Below, piece by piece: positions 23,501 to 34,241 of a stretch of 64,000 nucleotides of DNA (positions within the stretch are counted from its first letter, which is position 1; each line of letters starts with the position of its first letter). Below the pieces are notes generated by a model. That model was not told the DNA's origin. It saw only the letters and a list, made by a program, of their open reading frames with translations, and made no database searches. Position numbers and translations under genes: made by a program. The DNA comes from Sipunculus nudus (lineage: Eukaryota > Annelida > Sipuncula > Golfingiida > Sipunculidae), in the NCBI GenBank assembly GCA_026874595.1, contig CM049317.1, positions 45,840,401-45,904,400 on the forward strand, read 5' to 3'.

Positions 23501-26500
23501 AATGGCCGCCGGATTACAAAATATCAATACATTCAGTTATATTTGTCCTGGAATGCTTTCCAAGTGCACTATTTCTATGTTTCTGGGGTCGATAAACTCA
23601 TTTATAAGGGTCTAAAGTCTTTAAAATGACCCCGTAAATGAATCCTTGTTTTGTATATATTAAAACTGTCCATAATTTGCCTTTGTTTACTAGCATAATG
23701 GACAGCAATATTATGTAGTCCCATTCATTGTGATCGTAGTCATATGAAAGTATCGTTTGCTTGCTTGGGTTTGTCTGCTTTGTAATGCATTTGGATGCTT
23801 GAATTGTAGAACAGTTGATATTGCAATATTTCTTCCTTTCTTCCTTTTAATTTCCCTTTATTTGCATGCTTACAAATGTAATTGCTTTGAAGAAGTGATT
23901 GGAGCAAAAACTTATTTGTCGAAATGTGGAATAAAATTAGTATTGAACTTGGTATGCATTAAACACTAATCAGAATATTTGAAACCTACACATGTATAAT
24001 CAGATTTCACGATTGGGTTTTATCAAATGCATATGCTGACATTTAACACAAATATTAATTTTACATATTTGAGCCCTATGTTTGTTTCAATGTAATGGAA
24101 AGGAAAGTCGAGTGGTGAAACGTTCGGCTTTCTCCACTTGCCCAACAAGTTTAATCAACATCGTTCTTATTAGAATGGGTTGTAATGGCCCGTCCAAGGT
24201 GGGTGAATTCCCTCTTTTCCTTCGCTTTCCTCCACAGTCCACCCCTCTGTATACACCACCAAACGCCACCACCCGAGCCATGGAGAATGGCTTGTAATAG
24301 TAATTATAACAAACTGTACAATCCATAATAACTATATATTATAAAAAAAATTAGACAATCCATATAATTTAAAATTTACCTTGCTTATAGCTTTAATATC
24401 AGACTAAATGCGTGCATGGTAGGATACACATCTGCCTTGTGTGTATCAACTGAAATTGTGCTAAGAGTCCCTTTTTCATCAGCACATCAAACTTGATAAA
24501 ATTGGTTGAATCCCGCACTTTTAAATGAAAGTGTCATTTGCTGGGGTAGGTTTTTTTTCATATATATATTTCATATCTGATTTCCTCTGATTGATATCCC
24601 TTTATCTGCATGCTAACGAATGTATTAACTGTTTTGCAGAGGTGAAGAATAAAAGAAACTTGGGTATCCTGTCTGATATCAAAGTGGGAGCTTGATATAT
24701 CCGTGTAAAATAGTTAAGATTTTTTAAAATCTACAAACATGATATTAAATTTTACCATAAACTTAACATTCATGTAACTCTTAATAAGTGCAATTCAAAC
24801 TATCAAAAAGTTCTGCTGAAATTTAATTTATATGTACTAGTTACATGTATTTGAACACCATGTCTGTTTCAAAGGAAATACTGTTATTTATAATTTATTT
24901 AGACTTCATGCGTGCATGACAAGATACGCGCTTCTGCAGAAGCTCACACCTGTTAGCGGTAGAGATTCTCAGCGTCTTTTGCCATGAAGTGATGGCTTTC
25001 AAACTGTATGTTTGCATGAAAACACAATCATGCAACAGACATTAGAGGTGCGCAAGATGTTTCTGTATCCTGCCAATGTACTGTAGTGATGAATGCATGT
25101 AATAATCAACACTCATGTAGATACCTTTTGCACATTACTAATTTTGTAATATGGTGATGATGCAGACTTTAGACTGTATGCTCGTATGAAAGAACCAACA
25201 CGTGTCAGTAAAGTATCACTGCCCTTTGATGTGATGCTATTTTTGTTTTACAAAACGTGATCCTTCCAAACGAGTTGCCATTAAAATTCACTTTTCCTAA
25301 TGCGTTGCTGTCAACAAAATACTTTCGTTTGCTGACATTATGCATACTTGTAAATTCATGTAGTACATGCATATATTGTTAGAAATATTCACCACATGTA
25401 TGAGTCGGTGCTGCCAGGTTCAAGCTAGCTAATCTTTCATGGATGGATGCTAGGATAATGGTATAGCAAGGGCGGGAGATAGAAAGTCAAATCACAAAAC
25501 AAGGATGAAAAATATAATGCACCCTCAGGTTCCAGACATGCACTCTATCTTCATCATCTTCATTACCTCAAAATTAAGTAAAAAGTTTGGTTTGAGTTTT
25601 TATCGACTTGATTGGTAATTGTAACGTTTCTGTGCTTTCAGCTTCTGAGCTCTGACAACCTTTGTACAGTTACACTTTCCCTTTATGCGAGTTTTATGCC
25701 CAAATGCAGAATGCTTGGGAAACTTTTATTTCAATCCACTCGCTTCATCAAGTGAACATAATTACTGAGAATAGACTACTTCTGAATATTGTTACTGAAC
25801 AGAACAGTTTATTACATCATTTTTTTGGTAATTTGCCAGCAACGTCTTACAACCTATGCCTTAATATTTTCTTTTAGATTTGGCAGGACAAAACCGTTTT
25901 TCTTCTGGTAATAACAGCCACAATTCCAACTTACTAACTATCGTTTTTTTTTTCTTATGTGCAAGGTTCAGTGCGATCTACAATTTTGCATCCTGTGTAC
26001 ATGAAGATAAATTATTTCAATAAATGAAGCAAATATTTCTTATTTCTAATAATTATTACATTTATTAAAAGGGTGCATTATGTAAGCAAACGAATTATTT
26101 TAAGACAACACTTGGAAATGCAAAGTCAATGTTAGCTAATTGGTAAGGATCATCAACCATATTACCAATGTAGCAGGTAAATGGCAAACTGCACAAGTGT
26201 CTACAAGTGTCCAGATTCTGTCATGCACCATCACCACAGTACAAATATAGCATAAATACGGGGTTAGAACGTCGCCTCGTGCTTAAGGATGTGGTTGTAT
26301 GTCCCTTGTTCGATCCCTGTCGATGCCCCAATGGCATAATGGTTAAATCTAACAACAATCTTACAACATACCATATTTATCATATGGATAACCTTATTCT
26401 CATTCAATAGAAAGTGGTACCAACAGGCATAAGTCTGTTATTTTAAAAGAAAGCGTAGCTTATTGCATAATGTCGCGAGTCTCTAAAAATGTACTGATTC

Positions 26501-28200
26501 TGTCTTCATGCAAGCAAAGAGTCTGGAAGCTGCACCGTCAGCTCAAGGCAAAAGAGCCATTAACTTATAAACAAATAAAATTTCTTTTACATGGATTGTA
26601 CAACTGGTTATAATAATCAGCGAAGTGGTGGAAGGAATCAGAGGACAAGAAGAAAACAATCGACTCTGTACGGACCACTACATAGCGACATTGGGGACAA
26701 AAACTTGGTACCAATCGCATGTCCCTTTCAATACAATGAAAGAGACATAGTATTCAAATACTTAAAATTAACAAATATATTAAATTGCGATAGGGTAATC
26801 AACGAATACGTTTTACCGTTAGATGTGCTGGTATAAAGGGTAATGTTGGCACAATTTCAATACCAACAAAAAAAACCCTTATAAATTAATTTCTCGACCC
26901 CAATAATATAGAAACAGTTCACATACAATACAAATATAACCGGCCGTATTGATATTTTATATTTTGGTGGCCATCTTGGCCGCCATCTTGGATTTTTACC
27001 AAGATATGGTGAATTCCGCTCGGCTCCATATATGAACATATTAAGTATGGTCTGAAAAATTATTATGCTAAGTTTCATTCTTCTTTCATCTTTTGCACAA
27101 TTCCTCTAAATATGTAGCTTAACAGCTTGAATAATGGCAATATTACCAAATTTGTGATAAAAAAACAGCTAATGAGTACCAGGAGAGATTTTGAACCTCA
27201 AAAATTGAATTTCCCAGTCCAAGAAACATAGTATTAGAGTACTTGCAATGCTTTATCGGGAAATTATAACTCAAGTTATTGACATTTTCTAATCTGGCGG
27301 CCATCTTGGCCGCCATCTTGGATTTTGGCCAAGATATTTTTTTTTCAGCTTGGCCCTATATCTGAAATTCATCAATAAGCTCCAAAGAATACTTTTGCCA
27401 ACTTTCATGCTTCTTTCATTTTTTGCACCATTCCTCCAAATATGGGAGCGTAACAGCTGGGCTATACCCTCCTTTAACTATGGAGTGGAATTCTTGGTAT
27501 ATATCAGGTAATTATATGATCCTCATCAAATCCACTGCTAACTTACGTGTAACCTAGTAATATATACGTGTCATGGATTAACATGCACTTATTTGTACAT
27601 GCTGTTCCCAAAGCCGGGACCAAAATCTCATATACTCCTTCTATGTTAATGAAATAACATAACCTAGAAGATCCTACCTTTGTTCATCCAGTTGTAATAC
27701 AGAGGGCTGACTCTGGCTCCGATCCAGGATGAGGACACACCGGATCTCCTCACTATATCCGTGAGGACACCGTGGATCGCGTCCTCAGTGTCCCAGACCA
27801 GCCGGGCGTCCTTGTCCCTGCATAGGCCTTCTGATAGCTCCCAGGAACTGCTCTCTTCATATAGGCAATACCGACGTCCTAATTCTGAGAAACACATGCT
27901 ATTATCACTCATTATATGTTCTAAAGAGTAGTTAACTTGGGACGAGAGCGTTGTTTTAGCTGAAAAAGTACAGACAAATTCGTCATATATATACTGAAAC
28001 TCTTATTTCCTGAAACTTGCTGCTTTTTTACTGGTATTTTTTCAGGTAAAGTGAATATTTTATCTCGTCATCCGAATATTTGTATTGTGACGATATTTAG
28101 TTTATTTACCTGTACTTTGCCGACAGACTGTAGATTTGATCCTGCTGATGTGTACGGCGATAATAAACGACATCAGCCAGAACAATACCCCTCTTTGCAT
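11192..28200 (-). CDS. Lectin receptor gene 2: signal peptide, CTLD1 with internal WSC domain, CTLD2, long Ser/Thr stalk, transmembrane helix, basic tail
   Basis: Complete model of 15 coding exons, 2034 nt including the stop, 677 residues, in frame throughout. Exons: 28110-28200, 27678-27884, 19960-20105, 19420-19573, 18686-18847, 17745-18014, 17148-17300, 15808-15930, 15033-15152, 14667-14762, 13664-13762, 12805-12936, 12374-12457, 11716-11827, 11192-11276. Predicted type I cell-surface receptor: cleaved signal, CTLD1 split by a WSC domain, CTLD2, stalk of about 218 Ser/Thr-rich residues from six exons, one helix and a 28-residue basic tail. The classical EPN/QPD and WND sugar-binding residues are absent from both CTLDs, so calcium-dependent mannose or galactose binding is not predicted. 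Paralogue of gene 1, same strand, 2.9 kb upstream of it. The function may be recognition or adhesion; that is inference. Confidence 0.85.
11716..11827 (-). CDS. Lectin gene 2 exon 14: transmembrane helix
   Basis: 112 nt, phase 1 in and phase 2 out, donor GTAGGT. Codes ALAVGLVAGVMLAAVVLFII, the only hydrophobic span after the signal peptide. Confidence 0.8.
12374..12457 (-). CDS. Lectin gene 2 exon 13: stalk segment 6
   Basis: 84 nt, phase 1 to phase 1, acceptor TTATTTCAG, donor GTACAT. Text HTTFTTLTTDTTSDST. Confidence 0.7.
12805..12936 (-). CDS. Lectin gene 2 exon 12: stalk segment 5
   Basis: 132 nt, phase 1 to phase 1, acceptor CATTAACAG, donor GTACAT. Opens with a Ser run (ASSSSSSRED) and continues TMTTSSVTTGT. 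Confidence 0.7.
13664..13762 (-). CDS. Lectin gene 2 exon 11: stalk segment 4
   Basis: 99 nt, phase 1 to phase 1, acceptor TTATTCCAG, donor GTATAT. Text TTASPSSTVIT and SSSSVTSF. Confidence 0.7.
14519..14582. repeat. (TA)n microsatellite
   Basis: Long AT dinucleotide run in the gene 2 intron between stalk exons 10 and 11. Confidence 0.95.
14667..14762 (-). CDS. Lectin gene 2 exon 10: stalk segment 3
   Basis: 96 nt, phase 1 to phase 1, acceptor TTTAAACAG. The donor GTTTAA is weak, so the 3' border is the least certain of the stalk exons. Text RTPSLTTGTTV. Confidence 0.55.
15033..15152 (-). CDS. Lectin gene 2 exon 9: stalk segment 2
   Basis: 120 nt, phase 1 to phase 1, acceptor CTACCTCAG, donor GTATGT. 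Ser/Thr-rich (VTSDTTATSDS). Confidence 0.7.
15808..15930 (-). CDS. Lectin gene 2 exon 8: stalk segment 1
   Basis: 123 nt, phase 1 to phase 1, acceptor CTTCCTCAG, donor GTATAT. Thr-rich (LLNTTTEST, SETTATTTSNKT). Confidence 0.7.
16083..16433. mobile_element. MITE with CCAGTGGGCA-type ends and iterated TCAATATTGA motifs
   Basis: Ends CCAAGTGGGCAAATCAAC at left and TGAATGCCCACTGGGC at right are inverted relatives. The inside repeats TCAATATTGA or TCAACATTGA many times. About 350 bp, no ORF, in the gene 2 intron between CTLD2 and the stalk. Superfamily not decided. Confidence 0.55.
16594..17000. mobile_element. TTAA-flanked MITE, copy 1
   Basis: About 407 bp between TTAA tetranucleotides (16590-16593 and 17001-17004). 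Starts AGCTGTCCATTCACCT. Similar along its length and in the same orientation to 40839-41294. TTAA targets are typical of piggyBac-type elements (among others). Confidence 0.65.
17148..17300 (-). CDS. Lectin gene 2 exon 7: second half of CTLD2
   Basis: 153 nt, phase 1 to phase 1, donor GTAAGG. Reads VENDYW, HQCISL, NWTAEPC and SYICESG. Confidence 0.88.
17745..18014 (-). CDS. Lectin gene 2 exon 6: first half of CTLD2
   Basis: 270 nt, phase 1 to phase 1. Long-form start (GRECASGEY, then GTCVKY), VSWEAAVAQC, YWIFGSSRRW and VWQDG. Confidence 0.88.
18686..18847 (-). CDS. Lectin gene 2 exon 5: second half of CTLD1
   Basis: 162 nt, phase 1 to phase 1, acceptor TTCTCAG, donor GTGAGA. Reads VWETGYPTGL, LCLVV, RRC and YYPLCLL, completing the lectin fold begun in exon 2. 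Confidence 0.88.
19105..19455. repeat. 91-97 bp tandem repeat copying an exon end and its splice donor
   Basis: Four units, marked by GGGTATGCT at 19120, 19217, 19308 and 19399. On the minus strand each unit holds a version of the last part of gene 2 exon 4 (GCGGTGTAC...GGGAC), a GT donor (GTAAGG, GTTAGG, GTAAGG, GTGAGG) and intron sequence. The unit with the donor at 19414-19419 belongs to the real exon. Confidence 0.8.
19420..19573 (-). CDS. Lectin gene 2 exon 4: WSC domain, second half
   Basis: 154 nt, phase 0 in and phase 1 out, acceptor CTATTACAG, donor GTAAGG. Reads FWCCCDNTFG, GNPAQC and SYKAVYRRDAYG, aligning with gene 1 exon 4. Two Cys of gene 1 (in STC and LC) are Arg and Ser here. 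The last part of the exon with its donor recurs as tandem copies just downstream. Confidence 0.8.
19960..20105 (-). CDS. Lectin gene 2 exon 3: WSC domain, first half
   Basis: 146 nt, phase 1 in and phase 0 out, acceptor ATTTTCAG, donor GTAAGT. Reads FYQGCYP, then VC, SC and LC, then YMGLYG. Separated from exon 2 by a 7.6-kb repeat-filled intron. Confidence 0.85.
20560..23010. repeat. 41-bp minisatellite, about 60 copies, in gene 2 intron 2
   Basis: The unit runs ACAATCCGTCACACGCGGGA, then CGCTCCCTCAAGATCAACAGT, with many variants. Because 41 is not a multiple of 3, open frames crossing it are chance. Variant patterns recur about 0.94-1.14 kb apart, showing block duplications. Confidence 0.9.
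23743..24935. repeat. Degenerate direct repeats inside the inverted-repeat structure
   Basis: Segments near 23743-23935 and 24525-24660 share a GCATGCT(T/A)AC neighbourhood and order. Segments at 24403 and 24905 share ATGCGTGCATG followed by (A/G)GATAC. Old internal duplications; no coding content seen. Confidence 0.4.
26255..26345 (+). mobile_element. Possible tRNA-derived SINE head
   Basis: A GGGGTTAGAACGTCGCC start and a B-box-like TTGTTCGATCCC about 40 bp later have tRNA-like spacing. The body and end were not delimited. Confidence 0.3.
27678..27884 (-). CDS. Lectin gene 2 exon 2: first half of CTLD1
   Basis: 207 nt, phase 1 to phase 1, acceptor TTTCTCAG, donor GTAGGA. Reads RRYCLYEE, SWELSEGLC, SSWIGARV and ends NWMNKG, closely matching gene 1 exon 2. 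Confidence 0.88.
28110..28200 (-). CDS. Lectin gene 2 exon 1: start codon and signal peptide
   Basis: 91 nt ending at a GTAAAT donor, phase 1. Leader MQRGVLFWLMSFIIAVHI followed by a polar stretch. Too short to stand out alone; chosen because length and phase equal gene 1 exon 1 and it joins in frame to exon 2. Confidence 0.75.
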
Positions 28201-31200
28201 TTTGACATGCTGATGTGCACTTCTATATGCTAAAAGTAGCCGCACGCGTTGAGGATTATCTTATTTGCTAGATCTTCTTCAGGTCAGATTACATAGTCCA
28301 TGAACAGTATTGTTACTTAATATAAACAACCTACTCAGACTTATCTAACTCAACGTAATCCCAATGAAAATATACAGAGGTCGAGAGTCCAGAGTGATAA
28401 TCACTAAATGACAAGCGTTATCTCTTGCGTTATCGTTATTTCTTGTTTTATATCACTTTCATCTGATATTGATGAATGTGACATTAAGATATTGATCTAA
28501 CGTACCCGAGTCTCTGTGTACACACACACACCATTATAACATTAACATATAAAGAACAATAATGATGGGCACATATTGTTACGTATTTTGGTGCATCTTT
28601 CAGTCCAACAACAGATGGTTGAACACGCGTAATCTAAAGGAAGCAAAATAAAAGGTGAACTCAATTTAGTTTTCCGCCTTGTCAGTCGTTTTAGCGAACT
28701 TCATCTTCTTAATGAACAGCAGAACTGCCGCAAAAACGTTTTGGCGGACATATTACTAATATCAATATATCATTATCAAAATGGCCCAATGCACAATGAA
28801 CCATTACTGTTTGTCTCACCCCTCCCCATGAAGATAAACTTACGCCACTACAAATCAATATATACACCCATCACATGATCTGACCATTATAGTTGTCAGT
28901 GGCGGCGGGTCTTGATTACTTTTACAAGAACGAAATTCACTTAGGGATGGAACATTCACACGTCATTGATATTTATGAAAGCGTTTCTTTGCCAGTATTC
29001 TATCTGCAATTTTATGGTTTATATGGAGGTGGTGACGCCACTTTATTGATACGTGTGTATATGTGACTACAGTTATTCCCGCAGTCTTCATCAGCTAAAG
29101 GTTAATCAGAAGTGGACCGTTGACGGGCAACTATAACCCACTCTCATAGCCACACCGGGGATCGAACACGGGTCGCCAGGGGAGAGAGCCGAGCGTTTGT
29201 CCAGGCCCCATACGATCGTGTTTTCCGGAAAACGCAGTTTTATTATCAGTTTTACGGGTAGGGTGACATTAAAACTTCTTCACCATGCCAAAGGTATCTT
29301 ATTTTCAAGACAACTGCAACATATTGGCAACTATATGTGCATTTTACTTTAGTTTTTTTTTGTATTGTGTCCAAGACAAGGGTCATATACTGCATGCTGA
29401 TAACCAACATGACAGATGCAGTTAGAATGTATACGTAGCGGCGACATTGCTTTGTGTACTTGTCCCGTTTCATAAGGGTTATAGACATATTTAAACGGGG
29501 AATTTATGCAATTAGCTTATCATAACAGAATTTTTTCTTTACAAAATGAGATACCCGATATGCTGATGGGTTTTCTCACTTTTATAGACATATACATCAT
29601 CTTAAGCTTAGATTCCCATCCCAGTGCAGTTAACCTAGTCTTTCACTTATATTCCCTTGGAAAACCTTTTTAGCGACATCTTCTGCTTCAAGTATATGTA
29701 CTCAATTTGTATTATCGTATTTTTTTTTCTCTAAAAAAACTTTACAGAATACCAAAAAATGCCTCTCACATGGGTTATTTATAAACAAATTTGTCAAGGT
29801 AAATGTTATAAGTCAATGTAAGCATTATTTAGTGAAATTTGCAATTATTTCCCACAACACGGTAGGGGATGGGGTTGAGATTCTAAGTCCCTTCAAAAAC
29901 AGTGCAAAAGGAAATTGCGCCCCCGGGACAGTATAATAATTTACATCTTATATATGACTACATACCTCTTTACGAAACAACATCTGTGCAATAAATTGAT
30001 GTAAACATATATAAATATTTTGTAAGAATAAGGTAAATGAAATAAATGAAATCTTTTTCATGTTTTTTATTTGTATTTTATAATTATAGTACATGTATAG
30101 CATCCTTTCGAATAAATGTCAGTCAATCTGTCAAATATGCTGATTTATTGTTCAGTCAATTTGTAAAGTGCCTGAAATTTTCAGTCAATTTTAAGTTTTT
30201 TAAATTAACAGGAAATGTGTTAATTGACTGAACATTTCGATTTAGATATAGGGGTTTCAGTTAATAATGATCCCTTCACAAGTGGCACGCCTTATTTCCA
30301 CTCCCTCGGAGGTGGTAATATATATTTAAGGAATGTTTTTTTCACTCCCCTTATGGTAATTACTTTACAGTTAAAGAATTTTGAAGAAAAATGTAACATC
30401 ACTGGGTGTTCAGTCTATCCCAATGTACTAAGTAAGTAGCCTTCTGTGTACTAAAGAACAGTCTCTTTTATGTCCTAATTAGGGAAAGAGTCAGTTAAGT
30501 ACTTGATAAAATCAAGATTTTCAGTTGTTTATACTGAAATGCATTTTGGAGTGATATTGAAAAGGTATTGACTTAAGTCTAAATATTTATGATTTGCCAG
30601 TGTAACACCATAAATAACATTCATATTTGCGAACAAATTTTCAAAGATAAAACATTCTTAAGATAATAATATTTTGTTCACTAGTTGTTAAAGATTTGTT
30701 AAAAATTTAAATGATTAGAAATATGAGAGGTTTAAAGTAACACTAGGAAAACTTTTGACAATACTAGCTGAATCCTTATCAGTGGACAGTTGGCACCTCA
30801 TCAGCAGGTCTGGTGTGGAGACTATCTCCATAAGCTCATACTTGTGCTGTAAGATTTAGACTCAGTATACAGGGTAAAGTCCACGCAGACAGTTTAACTG
30901 AGCCACACTATACTGCTTGGTGGTTCTCTTATTAAATAATTTCATCGATAAAACGGTGAAATAAAATAGCTTTTTTGTTGTGGTTCAATTATTTAGCAAG
31001 GAATGCACTGGTTTGACCTCTAAATGACACTTGTGATGACATGATTGACTATGATGTCAAATGAAGGAAATTTACTGGTACCCAGATAAAAGGAAACACT
31101 TTAACTATTAACGCAAGTTTTGGATCTAAAAAGTAAGACCAATAACTTTTTTTTAATATATTAAGCGATGCCATCCTATATAGACCTGCTGTAAATGAAT

Positions 31201-31330
31201 TTCTATACGCCACACAATTAAAAATTTGTAAAATAAGCATCCCTTATTTTTATATCCCCGGGGGATTGGATATAATTAAGCATTTGCTTAAACATTAGGT
31301 AGAGCGACTGGTCTCTTGATAAGCTGTCGG
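28201..31330. other. Intergenic region upstream of lectin gene 2
   Basis: AT-rich. No convincing exon or ORF apart from a SINE at about 29020-29240. The promoter of lectin gene 2 should lie near its right-hand boundary but no motif could be assigned. Confidence 0.5.
29020..29240 (-). mobile_element. tRNA-derived SINE
   Basis: Minus strand carries ACAAACGCTCGGCTCTC and then the B box GTGTTCGATCCCC at tRNA spacing, followed by an unrelated body of about 150 bp ending near ACCACCTCCATA. No clear A-tail or target duplication. Confidence 0.5.
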
Positions 31331-32059
31331 GTATTTTGTTTTTAGCAGTCCAGCATTAAAGCGTGGACCGGACCGGTCAAAGCGGTAAGGCACATGTATA
31401 CGTACATTTAATTCTTTGTTAAATAAAAACAATAACCCTTTTATTATTTAACAGTTATTATTAGCAATATAGACCATCTATTGGAAAATTACTCCATAAG
31501 ATAATTATATATCAATATTCAAGTCACGTATACATAAAAAACCGTAGACAAAAAAACTGACCAATCGTATAAAAATGAATGATTGTATGTCAGGGTCGTA
31601 TACGCTCACTAAAATGCATATAAATTCCCTATCCAGCGAAAAACACTAAACACTGCATTTGTTGCAAAAAAAAACAAAATGCAATTGCCATATCATGGTT
31701 CGTTTTGCTTTATTCCCTGGTAAATTTGACATTGACTTTGAAATAATAATGTGTATACTTCCATGCCCTTTGATGTGTCAATAGGCCTTAATTTATTTGT
31801 GGGAATCCTAATTATAATGGTATAGTTGGAAATGACACCTTAAATGCGTTTCACTGTCACTTTGTTGCAAAAGCATGCCATGACATGCCTTTTCTGCCAA
31901 ATTTGACATTAACCTTGACCTTAATGTATGATATATAGGCCTACCTTACCTGACCTCAGAAATATGGCTATCATAGTGTATGTGTCACAGTATTTTATTC
32001 TAAGTTTAGTTGAAAATGACAGTTTCATGTGTGTTTATGTCATTTTGTCACAACAAAGA

Positions 32060-32800
32060 CCCTATTGTGGTGATTGAGCTGGTGTTGGTAAAGTCAGGAG
32101 CGGGTTGACCGGTCAAAGGGGACACTCTGAAGGAGTTAAGCACAGCTGTTACTTGGCAGAGAGGGTGGTTACGGATCCTAGAGAGCGGAACAAACAGTTC
32201 GTGTTGTTGGAATTGAATCGTTTTTTGAACACCTCACGCGGATTATTAGCCCAAAATTTGTTACCAGGAAATCATCTTTTGTTAAGTGTTTGGTATGATC
32301 AAAGTCATTCAGATTTTTAAAGAGAAGGTTACCCTTACGGAAGAGACCGAAGAACGCCACAAGGCATATTGCCCAAAAGGAGACATCAGATGGTTTAGAC
32401 AAATTCAGCTTTATCTTGAAAGTCAGGGGTAACTGGCAATTTTTGGGTTACCTTGTCCCCTTTTACCCTTTTGATACTAAGCAATACAGAGTGTAAAAAC
32501 CAGTTATCCCTAAGCGAGGTCTCTAGGCCTGCTCCAAGTGGAATAAACGAATTATGTTTAGGAACTGCTTAATTTTGCTGTGTTAACAAGTGCACGCTAG
32601 ATACGTCGCATATCTGCATAGATTGTGATTTGTTATAGGTGTTTGGGGAATCCCGAGAGATAAGCAGAGTTTAATGTAAGCGCGCCGGTGGGAGCTGTAG
32701 GTGGTCTTAGTGGAGGCAGCAAAGGTGGCCGAGCGGTACACAGCTACTTCCTTGTCCAGGTCTGTAACCAGGCAGGCAGCCGCTGCACCTATGGAGAGAG
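32060..32800 (-). pseudogene. DIRS tyrosine recombinase fragment
   Basis: The N-terminal core-binding part reads LDKEVAVYRSATFAASTKTT. The middle reads DNWFLHSVLLSIKRVKG and FWAICLVAFFGLFRKGNLL. A frameshifted stretch with IRNHPLCQVTAVLNSF follows. The C-terminal catalytic HxxR and Tyr were not found. Confidence 0.75.
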
Positions 32801-32859
32801 CGATACGAGAGCTGCCTTTGACATGTGTTTATGCCAGTGACACAAAAAATAAATGTCTG

Positions 32860-33451
32860 TAACTTAAAGGAGGGGTAAATGGGAATAGCAGAGATGCTAG
32901 TCGCATGATCTGGCCAGGCTGATGAAGCCTGGAGATAACATCTGGCAGGTCATGTACACGACCAGGGATATGAATGGGCTTTATTTAAAATTCAAATTTA
33001 GCTGACATACAGAAGAGCTGCCTTAGATAATGCATTACCAGCGTATTACTGGTAGAGCCTATAAACATGCCATGGGCACACATACTGTCCGTGGCTGCAG
33101 CTATCACTGAGAGTACTTCTTTATAGTTAAAATGCAGGCTAGCGACTTTAGGCCAATCGGCTTCCCATAATATGTATTGCCAGTCGGTATCAAAATATAT
33201 TCCTGACGCTTTCTTGGATGCATCCAGATAGACCTGTATATACGATGGGTTCGGCTTGAAATATCACTTCCCATTAAAACGCTCCAGATAAGCCAGCCAC
33301 CAGTGAATATCTTTAAGAATTCTCTGCTGAGAATGCGTGTGTGATTTGGTCTCTTTAACAGGGCCATTTTATTTAGTATGGGGCGCGAAAATTCATTTCC
33401 ACTAGACACCACTAAGGACGCCCAGGATAGCTTGCCTGCGAGGCTTTGCAA
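32860..33451 (-). pseudogene. DIRS RNase H fragment
   Basis: Starts QSLAGKLSWASLVV with PILNKMALLK, continues to LRQLFCMSAKFEF, a stop, then IHIPGRVHDLPDVISRL, the usual end of RNase H in these elements. Confidence 0.75.
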
Positions 33452-33479
33452 CTGGCGTAGCGAAGCGCGTTTGCGTGAA

Positions 33480-34075
33480 CTGAATGTGCGCAGTAGATGC
33501 TTAAATTCATTTAGCTGGTTTTGTAGGAGTGCTGCTCGGTTAATGGAGCTATCAATTTCAACCCCTAGAAATACTAGCCTCGTAGATGGTCCTTTCCCCA
33601 GCTGATCCCAAACCTAGGCCCCTAAGTAATTCAATTAGTGTGTTTTGAACCAGTATACACTCCGCCTGAGATGGTGCTTCTATATGGAAATCATCCAGGT
33701 AAACCACTATTGGATTTAAACCCATGTTAACCATCATCTTTTTTACCAGTTGTGTTAACCTTTAAAAATTCCGGGGGCTTTACGACTTCCGAAAGGTAAA
33801 CGTGTGTCATATAAATAGGTGTGGTTGTTACTGTTGTGAAACTTCCATTTAAACCCCATGGCTTGGTAATAACTTTGATGGATAGGGACAGATCGGTGAG
33901 CGTTTTTTAAGTCCACTTTAGCCACGAAGTAACCTTTTTTAACCAAACGTAAGGCGTCCGTTACTGTTTCAAATGAGAAAGGCTCTATCACGGAACAATA
34001 GTCGTTTACTGAGAGGCCATGAGAAAGACTACAGTCATGAATTATTCTAACGTCATCGCTGTCCGGCTTTGGCAC
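33480..34075 (-). pseudogene. DIRS reverse transcriptase fragment
   Basis: Reads FVAKVDLKNAHRSVPIH and YLYDTRLPFGSRKAPGIF, then after a frameshift VVYLDDFHIEAP (YLDDF at about 33687-33701). The Asp of KVDL and the DD pair are catalytic. Not intact. Confidence 0.85.
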
Positions 34076-34241
34076 AGCGGCTAGATGGCTTACGATGAGA
34101 GGTTTAGAGTTTGATCACACACACAGTAGGGACCCTCAGCTATCCCTCTTAAGGAGCCGTTTTCGACTGCATTTCGGGTTAACTGGTTGTTTGCGGCCTT
34201 GTGAATTTTAGTTTTGACATTCCACATTTGGAGACAATCGA

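Larger units (their letters stand above)
23357..27470. repeat. Large inverted-repeat structure (possible TIR element) in gene 2 intron 2
   Basis: Left arm about 23357-23633 and right arm about 26873-27135 are inverted copies holding a GGCCAAnnTGGCC-type hairpin and GGGGTCGA. A second right-arm copy follows in tandem (about 27240-27470). A further inner inverted pair lies at about 24290-24330 and 26588-26622. No transposase ORF seen; probably non-autonomous or decayed. Confidence 0.6.

Noticed and set aside
32700-32770. tRNA-like GGTGGCCGAGCGGT on the plus strand
   Set aside because: It lies inside the DIRS recombinase coding sequence on the other strand and lacks a B box at the right distance.
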